Assembly: GCA_947034895.1 (NCBI GenBank)
Contig: OX344762.1
Location: forward strand, 45,674,760-45,738,759
From: Rhytidiadelphus loreus
Taxonomy: Eukaryota > Streptophyta > Bryopsida > Hypnales > Hylocomiaceae
Reading direction: 5' to 3'
Length of the DNA: 64,000 nucleotides
Shown: piece by piece, positions 49,740 to 60,637 of the stretch
Numbering within the stretch: position 1 is the first letter of the stretch
Layout of the letters: each line of letters opens with the position of its first letter
The notes under the pieces: model-generated
What the model saw: the letters and a program-made list of their open reading frames with translations, nothing else
Database searches by the model: none
What the model was told of the DNA's origin: nothing
Position numbers and translations under genes: made by a program

Positions 49740-50280
49740 TGAAAGCAAATGTTGTATCGAGTGACTTCTAGGAATTTCAATTACAATAGCGGATATTACA
49801 CGACGACGTCTACGACCAAAAAAGGTCAAAACCACAACTACAAAAGCAAAAAAAACCCAAGAGCATGTGGTTTGCCATCTTTGCAATTCACTTACTATAA
49901 TTAAAACCGCAAAAAAAAAAAAAAAAATCCTTCAAGGGAAGAGGAGATCAACACTCAAAATACATGCCCACAATCTTTAATGTCCTCTAAAGTTCCTCTG
50001 CGCTAAAAATAAATAAAAATTTTAAGGTCCTCTACGCTTGAAGCTTCAAAATTGTTCTGCACCTTGCCGACGCACCTGCAAAACCCTGGGCGGCCTAGCA
50101 TGGCCTGGCCAACAGCCCTGTGCGTGGGGTTGCGCCATTGGCAGCTCCATCCGCCCGGCCATTCTAGCCTGGCCAATGGCGCTGCACCACGTCGACAAGC
50201 AGATGGCGTTGCCACTAGCACATGCGTAGCCCTTGCCCAGCCAAGCCAGGGAGGGGAAATTCTTCACCCCCCCTTCTAAT
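49740..50280. other. Right flank of the Harbinger remnant with a GC-rich patch
   Basis: About 50040-50250 is strikingly GC-rich, with repeated ggcctggcc-type motifs, in otherwise AT-rich DNA. Overlapping open frames on both strands reflect composition rather than genes. Confidence 0.5.
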
Positions 50281-50640
50281 TATTTAGTTTTGTTTGTTTT
50301 GTTTGTTTTGTTTTGTTTTTGTTTTGTTTTTTGTTAGAAAAAATAAAATAAAATAAAATAAAAATAAAATAAAAATAAGAAGAAGGAAGGAGGAGGAGGA
50401 AGAGGAAGAGAAGGAGGTAGGAGAGAAGGAAAATGGAGTTGAATTAGGAAGAGTTTAGGAGTTTAAAGTGGAGAAATTAAGGTGTAGAGAGTAGAAAATA
50501 GAGACTTAGAAGTCAAATTAGAATAGAAAAGTGTGAAGTTGAGAAAAAAAAGAATTGCAAATAGAAATTAGAAGAAGTAAGAGAGAAAATTAGAAAAAAC
50601 ATAAAAAAAGAATTAGGAGAATTAGAGATATCAATTCTCA
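50281..50640. repeat. Low-complexity (gtttt)n, (aaaat)n and purine-rich tract
   Basis: A (gttttgttt)n run at about 50287-50335 is followed by (aaaat)n, then by an almost pure A/G strand (aagaaggaaggaggagg and similar) to about 50640. The switch from T/G to A/G creates strong strand asymmetry. No coding content. Confidence 0.8.
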
Positions 50641-53600
50641 ATTAGAAGAGAGGGTTTAGCAACTATCTCACAAACTCTTTCACTCATTTAGCCTATCTAG
50701 TGAGTTTCCAAACTGAAGTGATTGAAGTGTGAGAAGCAAGTGCAAATAGAAGAAGTTTATAGTAGGATGGAAGAAGGTTTGAAGTAGATAGACTTTAACT
50801 AAAAAATCTTTGAAATTCCATTACAACCATTAGTTAGAATAGAAAGATAATTGACTTGAAGAAAGATAAGAGTCAATTATTTAGTATACATTATTGAATC
50901 AATTTCAAGGTTGACTTGGAATACAATAATGTAGTTGAAAAAGAAGGATAGAAGAAGTGAAATTTACATTAGAGCACCTACAAGCTGTGATTTTTCTTGA
51001 CTTTAAGCCATGGGCAAAATACTTGGCAACTTCACAACATGGTAAAGAAAGAAGAAAGAGACAAATTCTACAACAATGTTGAAGATGAGCCACCAATCAT
51101 TGTAAATTACTAAACATTTCAAAAGTCATCAAGTTTCAAAGTTGGTCTTTTAAAACATAGGAACCAAATTAGAAGTCCAATTCAGAGTATTTGTATTGAA
51201 TTTTTTCCAAGTTTTAGATTCAAATAAATGTAAATCTCATCTAGAGCTTTCTAAAGACATCTTAAACATAGAATTTGGACTTAAAACGAACAAGATAGAG
51301 CTAGATGAAGTTTAGTTATTAGAATGGATGAAAAATAGTTAGAGAAAGTGAAAGTAGAAAAATTTGAGTGAATTTAGGAAAGGAAAAAATCAATTAAGCT
51401 CTGAGTGAAGAATTTTCCAGTTTAGACTTACCAAGTAGTAGAATATCATGGATGAAGTTTGATGTACCGATTAGCGGTCAAACTTCATCCACTCATAACT
51501 TTTGATAGGAAGATCCGATCAACTCGAGTCTTACCATTCTAGAATGAGTAAGAAATAACCTACAAGAATATGGAATTATTTTTGGTCTGAACACAATTTC
51601 ACTAAGAAACCACAGCGGTTTAATTAGAAGCCAAAAAGGCCAATTAAAACCTAATTTGAACCATCTTAGGGTTGTTTTGAGTCCAAAACACTTAAAATTA
51701 CACAAAGATCCATTGCTTGGAAAGCGTAGTGGACCGACGTTTGGCACCCATAGGAATTAATTATAATTAATAGAACCTAGTTGTGCACATTTATTTACTA
51801 AGGATGGGTAAATAAACACTCACATTGGTCAGGTAATTGTTAGTTGGAAATTAAAAGGCCAAGATGGAAGTCGGTTTGGCAATTTTCTATTAGGCTCCTA
51901 TTAGACTTGGAGGATCTCATTTTGTTTCTTGCGCATTACGAAGATGAGCATGTAAATCCTAGTCCAAATAGCTGAGTGTTTTTGTTTTTGAAGTGAGTGA
52001 TGAGGAGTTTTGTATTTTCACAACTTTAAAATGATTAATGAAATTGGATTATGTTACTTTTATGCATGTGTATGTATATTATTTAGAATTGTAGAGATTG
52101 GGTGTAGGGGTTGATGAACTGAATGTTGGAATTGTATACCAAGTTGGAGATGTATCTTTTCCATGCGTTGTGATTGGCTAATTTAATTATAGTGAACCTA
52201 ATTGAAAGTCTCCTTGAGCAAACTTCACAAAGATATAGATTTCCTAATTAATTACAAGTAGCTACTAGTCTACTAGAAGACCATCCCCTAAAAATTTCAG
52301 CTCAAAATTTGTTTTTTTGGGTACTAAATATACTACTGCCCCTCCAATTGGCAAATGTGACAAGAATTTAGAGCTATTTTTGGATTAAAAAATATTTTCA
52401 AAAAATGTAAAAAAAAAAAAAGGCAAGGTGTATTATAGAAATGTATACCTAATCTAAAAATCTTGAGTCATTTGGAGTCAACACAAAAGTTATGGCCAAA
52501 AAACAAATCAGCACATATAGTGTGACAAAATAATATGGGTGTTTCTCGGAATCACCCAATACACCATTCAAAACACTCTTTTGTGTAAATTTCTTCATCT
52601 AGTTCATGTAAAGAATTTTTCATTGATTTTTTCAATGTGTTTACATACCTTGGATAGACTTCATTTGTAGAAAATTTAATTCTATCCTAAATCCAATGTG
52701 CATTTAATGGTATGATTTTTTAAAGTTCTTAAAATAATGCACAGTAGAACACTAGGACAAAAAATTTGGTACGTCGCAATGTACAACCCCCCACAGATGG
52801 AAGGCTTGCAAAGAAATATTTTGTATAAGGTTAGATAGGTTGATTCCAACATTGCAACTAAAAGCTTACCAAAGTAGAGGTCATACATATACATCCACCT
52901 ACGACAAGTCTACCAATGACAAAAAAAATTGTCATTGTTACTTTTAAAGAATCTAGTAGTTTATTATAAACCAAAAACATCACAAAATGCAACTTTATAA
53001 AGACAAAATCCAAAACTAGATATTCTTGCACCTAGAGGCTTGTACACCACCCAAAAATGACACTTTCAAATTTTAGAAGGAAGGAAGGATCATTAAATAT
53101 ATCATATACTCCTCATATAAAAAATTGTTTAGTGAATATTTGTCATAATACTCCATACTTGATAATCACTTCAATAAAATCTTGTACACTTTTCACTCCA
53201 CATTGTTTTAAAGGCATGTTAGTTTATCTGTTACATTCAAGTACATTTGAATGCCTACAAATATAAGGACCGAAGTGCACTCAATAACACAATACTTCTT
53301 GCAATACTTTTCTAATACATATTCAAATCATTTTGCAAGCGTTCATCATCTAGGTCTTCCATTTGCATTGTCATGTACTCCTCAAGATGAGGTTTAGCTT
53401 CATGCAAAATGGTCATTGTCCCTTCAATTTGCACACTTTGCAATTTAGTATTTGAATCTATTAGATGGTCACTTCTTCTAAGAACGACATCTATCTACAA
53501 ATACATAGTTGCTTCCTTCTCAACTTAGGCAAACCTCTCACCAAATGGTTCCTATGTAGCTTCCATACAATTTGACTACCTTACTTTGCCTCCTCACGTA

Positions 53601-53891
53601 CTTTGGATCTTTGAATAGGTCAGTATCATAAGATCTTCATCTTTGAAGTTCACTTCCCTAAACCAAATTCCAACACCTTCCCCAAATTAAATGGTATTTC
53701 TCTTTTTACTTCCCTCAAGTCTACATTTAGAACCACAAACTAGCCTACAACAATGTCATTCTCCGGACTAAACAAAGGAAAAGGATCTTCACTCCCATCT
53801 TGTATCACATCCTTTCTTACACCTCTCCTTCCCCCACTCACTCTCAATGGTGCTTCTTGTAGGATCTATCCTTGCAAGGTCAAAAATACCC
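50641..53891. other. AT-rich intergenic DNA with a dispersed-repeat copy
   Basis: The stretch 52265-52557 matches 47190-47483 over most of its length (for example ttatggccaaaaaacaaatc) and ends with the same type of terminus. The matching left end was not found, so this copy is truncated. Otherwise no gene or RNA was seen. Confidence 0.55.
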
Positions 53892-54230
53892 TTTCACTAC
53901 AACAACGATAGTGTTTTATGACTGCAAAAATATGACTGAGGATGACTGGCGACTACTCGCAGTCATATTCTTAAAGGTCAATACCTTGGGGAGAAATATG
54001 ACTGCAAAATATGACTGCCAATCGTTTTTGGGCCTTGTACTTCACGGACGTATATTATACGTTTGTTGGGAACACCAAAATATTTCATAGGGAACAGTAG
54101 GGAACTTCTTTGAAAACATTGAGTTATATTATTAGTCATATTTTTATGGTATTAACATTTATTTTTATTTTTGGGCAACCTAATAAAAACATGGGCAATC
54201 AAAAAATATATAGACAAGCCATTGTTTAAA

Positions 54231-54375
54231 ATTTTGAAACCTAGTCACCACTTTTTAAAGGTTTTGAAACCCTAGTCACCACTTTTTAGGGTTTTGAAAC
54301 CTAGTCACCACTTTTTAGGGTTTTGAAACCTTACCCGTCATTTTTTTAGGGTTTGGAAACCCTAGCCACTACTTC
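54231..54375. repeat. Tandem repeat of about 32 bp inside the CACTA element
   Basis: Four to five copies of a unit reading tttgaaaccctagtcaccac, then ttttta(ggg), follow head to tail. Confidence 0.8.
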
Positions 54376-54429
54376 TTTTGACTCTTCTTCCTTACCTTTT
54401 GTTGTCTCTTAATTCTTACCTATTGTTGC

Positions 54430-54860
54430 TTCTTTGTTACTTCTAAATTGTTTTTTGTTACATCTTTATTCTTGCTTCTTAGTTGTTATTTTTGTTGCAT
54501 CTTCACTCTTGCTTCTTAGTTGTTGTGTTTTGTTGTATCTTTATTCTTGCTTCTTAATTGTATTTTGTTGCATTTTGAGTTCACTCTTGTTTCTTAGTTG
54601 TTGTGTTTTGTTGCATCTTCACTCTTTCTTCTTGTTTTTTTTTTCTTGGATCTTAACTCTTTCTTCTTCTTATTTCTTATTTCTTTTTTTTTGTTCTTTT
54701 TTTTTGTTTTTTGTTTCTTTTTGTTGCATCTTAACTCTTTTTTGTTGTTTCTTGTTACCTCTTAGTAGTTGCTCCTTATTATTTCTTGTGCATCTTAACT
54801 TGTATTTGTTGTTATCTTTTAGGACTTGTTGCCTTTTTCTTTCTTGTTTCTTGCATCATC
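54430..54860. repeat. Pyrimidine-rich tandem repeats inside the CACTA element
   Basis: Units of roughly 45-50 bases built from ttgttgcatcttcactcttg and cttcttagttgttg recur, then degrade into T-rich sequence. A long open frame through it encodes only Leu/Cys/Phe-rich repeats and is not a gene. Confidence 0.75.
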
Positions 54861-55559
54861 ATTGTTTTTCTTCTTACCCTAAATTTGTATTACATATTTT
54901 TTATTGTTGTAAACTTTTGGAGATTGAGCTTTGTTGTATGTTCATTAAAAATTAACCTCCTATTTCTTTAATTGTATATGCAGGCAATAAAATTGGAACA
55001 AAGTCGTTGGAGGCTAATTACAACTCACTTCATATTATTGTAAGAAATATAGTCTCTATTGACTTGTATAAATAATTTATTGTGATATACATATTTTGTA
55101 TTTGTGACTAATAAATTATAAATGTCATTGAAAGGAGTCACATTCCTTCTTATATATTCCCTCTCCAATATAATTGTTTCTTGTATATCTTTAAAATCAC
55201 ATGTATTTGTTTTTAACTACATGAAATCTTTTATTCAATTGTTAAATCATTTTAATGTATGATTGCAATGTGTCAAATCCATTTAAAATGTATGGAAAAC
55301 ATGATTGTAGTTTGTAATTGAAGCTATTTTGAACCTCAATCACCTCAATCACAAATAGCACACACAAATCTAAGAAATATGATTGTTAATCATCTAGAAT
55401 ATCACTTGCTTGACTTATATTTCATAATATATATTGGCCCAAATATGACTACCTATGGTCATATAATGTTCATAGTTATGTACACCAAAATATGACTATG
55501 CTTCCCAAAACATGATTACAAACAATTATGAAATTACCAATGACATCCACTTGAACTAC

Positions 55560-55915
55560 CATGCCAACCGAGAATATGACTCATAAGAGTCATATTCCAC
55601 ATCGTTCAAAAATATAACTCAAGAGAATCATATTCCAACATTAGTTAAAAATATGACTCACTTGAGTCATATTCTACATCAACAAAAAATATGACTCACT
55701 ACACTCATATTCCACATCAACAAAAAATATGATTCACCGTAGTTATATTTTTTATTGACAAAAAATATAACTCACCGCAGTCATATTCCATGTTGTAAAA
55801 AAATATGACTCAACGCAGTCATATTCCATAGTAACAAAAAATATGACTCACCTTAGTCATATTCCACGTCATCAAAAAATATGACTCAACGTAGTCATAT
55901 TCCACGTAGGATTTT
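55560..55915. repeat. Array of short inverted repeats (aaaaaatatgactca ... gtcatattcca)
   Basis: About nine units of about 40 bases each contain aaaaatatgactca followed by tgagtcatattccac-type sequence, so every unit can form a small hairpin. The motif also makes up both termini of the surrounding CACTA element. Such subterminal arrays are the usual binding sites of CACTA transposase accessory proteins. Confidence 0.85.
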
Positions 55916-56184
55916 TTCATTTATCCGGGCAGCTCAAGAAAAAGTTAAAGATAGTCAAAATATACGCTTTGTTGGCATACTATGGCTAGTTATGGGTATT
56001 TATACCCCTCAACTTATATGACTGCCAATATGATTGATGTCTGAAGCGACTGCTTCTAAACGACTGCAATCAGTCATATTCCGAGTCATCTACAGTGATT
56101 TCTGTGTGAGTCATATTTTTTGATTTTATGACTCATTGCAGTCATATTTTGCAGTCATAAAACACTTCTTTTGTTGTAGTGTTT

Positions 56185-56994
56185 CTTATTTGAATTAGGC
56201 ATTGTGGCCATAATCAAATCCATGTTTATACTCCCTGCTACATTCCCAGATACATCAAATCCTATGCTAGAATTCATAGCTTCTTCTCCGACATTCAATA
56301 AAATACTGCCACTTTTATATCGGTATTAGACATCACTTGGCCAAAATGGCAAATCAAGGAATACTTTTTTTTATTTAAATCAGGGAAACCCTCCAAATAA
56401 TCCTTAAATTTTCTTGTTTCCCTTTGTGGCTTGTATAGATTTATATGTCTTAGAATCAACTTGTCTTTATATGCAATGAATTTGTCTAGCACTTTCTATT
56501 CTCTTTGATCAGTTGCAAACACCTCTACAAGGTTTAGTCTTTTTGCTACACTCGGTAGGAGTTCAAACACAAATGACCTCTTGTTGGTCCCTACTTGTCT
56601 GAGCAAAATTGTTTGTGTTGCATGTAGACAACTCCATTTTTCACATAGAACCTCAAGTAGTGCAAGAAATGTTATGTATATCAAATGAGATGTTATAAAC
56701 GCCTTCCAATCTTGAATGTGCTCAAACCTGCAAGGATTCTCAGAAGTCTCCATATAAGACTCTCCTCTCTCTACTAGTTCCAACATCTCTTTTAGTAAAT
56801 CGATGTTTGCACTTTTCAATATGTTTAAAGTCATTTTGAACCTCTTATTGATGTGTAGGGCCTATCAATAAAATAAAAAAATACATTTCCTTGAAGAAAC
56901 CAATGCAACTTAGTATTGCACACATGGCAAGCATGTAGATGTTCTTGTTCTGCTTCATGGTATTATCCACGTGAATTTTCAATTTTAGATGTTC
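56185..56994. other. Spacer between two CACTA-like elements, no gene assigned
   Basis: A minus-strand open frame at 56496-56834 encodes a 112-residue sequence (ERGESYMETSENPCRFEHIQ) that looks faintly protein-like but has no partner exon or motif. It may be a transposon relic. Confidence 0.35.
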
Positions 56995-56997
56995 ATA

Positions 56998-57842
56998 CAC
57001 TAGAAGAAAAACGTGTCCGCTGCAACTGATTGCAATGCAACTATATGTCCTATACAACTATCCTGCAACTATAGCCCTCTGTAATTGCACCAGATCTTAC
57101 ATGAACAAAGTTTTACATTCTTCTAGTCGCAAAATAGTTGCAAAGTGGAGTTTAGGATTATAGAGATGTATTAGAAAGCAACTAGACTAGCAACTTGAAA
57201 GCAATTAGATTACAACTTAGAAGCAACTAGATTGCAACTCAAAAGCAACTAAACTACAACTAGAGTTCAACTAGAAAACAATTACAATGGTTCCATATCA
57301 ATTGTCAAGAGTATCATTAGATTGGACCTGTAAAACTTGTAAGTTGTTGTAGTTTTATGCAATGAATTTTGTTGATTTAATTCTAAGATTTCTGTAGTTT
57401 GTTGATTTCTACAATTTATAGACTTCTACAATCTATAGAAATAAAAAAACATTTATAAGAAATTAGAAATTGTAAGGTTTTCCTAAACCAATGAAATCTA
57501 TTATATACCAATATTTGAATTTTTGAAATCTAGGAAAAAGACAAATCTAAAATTTTGAAATCTAAATAAAAGATAGATCTAAAATTCGAAAATCTAGGTA
57601 AAAGATAAATATGAAAATTAGAAATCTATAAATCATCGAGATTAATATTTTAAAAATCTACAAATCTACAAGTCACAAACAAGTCGCAAATGAGTCATGC
57701 AATCTTGTAACTACATTGCAACTAATGCAATCTTGTCCACTGCAATTGCAGTCTCTACATTGTCACTTAGTTGCAAACGTCTTATGCAACTACAAAATGA
57801 GTTACATATTGCAATTGCAAATCCCCTCATTTTCTTCTAGTG
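56998..57842. mobile_element. Second CACTA-like non-autonomous element, 845 bp
   Basis: The left end begins CACTAGAAGAAAAACGTG and the right end read inward begins CACTAGAAGAAAATGAGG. ATA flanks both sides (56995-56997 and 57843-57845). The interior is rich in the motif gcaact/agttgc (for example gcaactagattgcaact), dense near the two ends, and has no coding capacity. The terminus differs from the 53.9-kb element, so it belongs to another subfamily. Confidence 0.8.
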
Positions 57843-57845
57843 ATA

Positions 57846-58799
57846 GGTTGTAGGATTAGTAGTAATACTACATTGTCCATTTTTCTACATATTGATCTGT
57901 GGGGTTGTTGACATCTAGCCTCATTTGCAAAAATGTCAAGGCTTTCCCTAGTTTTTGACATTTTCACACTTTCCCTCATTTGACACATGTTTCCATGAAT
58001 GGTTTTCATTATTGTATACATCATGTGAAGTCTTCAACTGCTTAAAACACCTTTGAGAATAACCCAAGGCAATGACATAGTATGTATTGCAAACAACTCT
58101 ACCATTTAACTTTATCATGTACTTGTCCCTCACCAACCTATTTGTGCAAGTGTAAAAGGCATTGAGCATTTGTATTATCCATAAGTACATCAATGCATAA
58201 AAACAAAACATAAATCAGCTCCAATCTAAAGTTTGTTACAAGAATTATTTTTTATTTTTTATTGATTAAAATATTTTGTACTCCTGGTAGCATACTTTTA
58301 CTCCCAAGCACTGATTGAAACAAAATCATATTTTTAGGACTCAAAATAAATTTATACACCTATCTTCAGGGGTTTTTAAAATTAGAGTAGAAACTAAACT
58401 TTAACTCCTAAAGGTGTTCAATGTTTTCAAGTCCAAAAGTGCTTCAAAGCACTTAAACCGAAAGCAAGGTTAAAATCTTCATCTAAATTTATTAATTAAC
58501 AAATCCAACCATAGAATCTTTTGATTAACTTATTAGAGTAAAGCCTCCTAAAATTTCAAAATAAGAAACCTTACCGATTGCAAGATCAAATTGCTTGAAT
58601 TTCAAAAAGAAATATTTTCAATTCTTCCCAAATGGTTAGATTTCATCTTTCAAATTTTTTATACAAAAATGTGTAGATCCTATAACTTCTTATTCTCCAT
58701 AATACGTTGAAGAAATAAATTAAGAATACACATTAAAAATATTTCAAACAAAAAATATTTCATATTCATGCTTGAAAAAATAGCAAGTAGAGAGAAGTA
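57846..58799. other. AT-rich intergenic DNA, no gene seen
   Basis: Short open frames without motifs on the minus strand; nothing supportable. Confidence 0.45.
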
Positions 58800-58924
58800 G
58801 GGCTTTTTTTTTTAACCTGTGTCCCATGTGCTGGCTTCATTGCAGAGGCCAGTTTTTGGAGGGATGAAGCCAGAGAGGTCAGATTTCTGACAGTCTGGCA
58901 AAATTTTGCCAAAAGAAAAAGCCC
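58800..58924. mobile_element. 125-bp TIR element with an unusually long (12-bp) flanking repeat
   Basis: The element starts GGGCTTTTT and ends AAAAAGCCC. TAGAGAGAAGTA is present on both sides (58788-58799 and 58925-58936). Inside are the inverted pair CTGGCTTCAT / ATGAAGCCAG and the palindrome TGGCAAAATTTTGCCA. It is a non-coding MITE-sized insertion. Confidence 0.65.
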
Positions 58925-58937
58925 TAGAGAGAAGTAG

Positions 58938-60637
58938 AGAATGATTCAAAATACTTAATTGTTAAGAATTTAGTTATAGAATTGAATTATAGAATTGAAA
59001 AATGACAATCCCAATGGTTGTAATGTTGTAATAAACAATCTACACCCAATGTTTTTATTTTTTTTCAAAAATATTGAAAATTGAATTCAATAAAAGACTT
59101 TAAAGTTTATTTTAGAGTAGAGATTCCATAACTACCCACAAGCTAAAACTACTCATAACTTCCATCTCATTAATCAAAATGTAATGATTCAAAACTTTCC
59201 ACATATTTATAAATTTTGATAACCAATTTCAAATTTTTGTTTCTTAGAATTTTTTTTTGAGGTGCCCAAAGTGCCCACCGAGTAATGAAAATTACATATC
59301 ATGCAATGACTTTTTAACCATGTAGTTAAAAATTATTAAAGTTGTTGCACTTTAAAGCTATTCCTTGAACACATGTTGTGTGAAGATTTCAAAGGAATTT
59401 TTTTTTGTTCATAGTTAATTGCCCAAAATCGTTATGTTGCCAAAAAACAGTGTTTGGACCTTTAGAGGTTAAAAAATTCATTTTGTTGGTTTTATTCAAA
59501 ACCAAAAAAATCATTATGAATGTCAAAATCAAGTTTGATGAAAAAATATTTGTATACTTTTAAAAAATAAATATATCTATATAGGATAGCTTGTAAAAAA
59601 TGAAAAGATGGAATTTTTCTTATTTTGTAAATTCCATCCCTCAACTTACAACATCCAATTTTAAGTCAAATGACAAATATTAGAGCTCATTCTTGGAATT
59701 AGGTTCTTCTATCACAAAATAGGAATGAAACAGTATAAGATAGAAGTACCATAAATTCCAAAATCCTACACTCTAAACCAATTATGAAAATATGTAGATA
59801 TAGGATATCCAAATTGTACACCTTGTATACATGAATGCAAAATATGGTTTAGAGTACACCATGTCAATGATTTGACAAAGATGTGTCAAAACTGAATTTC
59901 CACATTAGATTCTTAGTGAGTCCATGTTAGGCATACCCTAACAAGATGACATGTCATACTTTTCTCACAAATATGACTTAATTTATGCCAAATCTAACCT
60001 TCACATACGGTATTTGAAGTACACAAATTCATAGCATATTCTTACATATACCATTATTGAAGTGTAATAGTCATACGTACTTCTAGCGCACCAACTTACC
60101 AAGTTCCAGTGATTCAAGAGAATATGGTCATGCAATCAGGTGACGACCGTATAGATCCTCACAAAAATTTCACAGCAACACTTGCCACTGCACATTTCAT
60201 ATTTGCAAATTCATCATAAATCACCAAAAGATACATTCCCAAAATTGCATACTGCAAATAGGTTTGCAAACAGGAAAGATCTTGAACTTTGAGCGACTCC
60301 CAAGGCTTGTTGAATAACCACCCTGGATCCTAATTACTACAAGGAACTTACGGAGAATACCAAATTATGTATAAAGTCCGGTAATATCTAAACACGCACA
60401 CGATTGAACTTGAAATTGAATGAAAGTCAGACCATTAGCTCAATTTACTCCAAATTCACCAAACCTTATGTCCCAAAATCTCCACAATTGTGATTCGGGG
60501 AACGGGAGGAGTATATTGACAAGAATGACTAGATCTACCAGACTATATAGCAACTGTCGTCGTAGCAAATTCCAACTTATGTAACCTTGAGACATGTCTC
60601 TAAGATGATGTTCATCTATATTACCGTTCTGACGATC
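58938..60637. other. AT-rich intergenic DNA, SEC22 3' side
   Basis: No gene or repeat of note. The last few hundred bases before 60638 should include the SEC22 3' UTR. Confidence 0.5.

Larger units (their letters stand above)
53895..56181. mobile_element. CACTA-type non-autonomous element, 2287 bp
   Basis: The left end begins CACTACAACAACGATAGTG and the right end read inward begins CACTACAACAAAAGAAGTG. Both continue into TTTTATGACTGCAAAA and tatgactg. TTT flanks both sides (53892-53894 and 56182-56184), the 3-bp duplication expected for CACTA elements. The interior has no transposase, only low-complexity and subterminal repeats. Confidence 0.85.

Noticed and set aside
54434..54955. 173-codon open frame rich in Leu, Cys and Phe
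   Set aside because: It arises from pyrimidine-rich tandem repeats inside a non-autonomous CACTA element, with no conserved motif.
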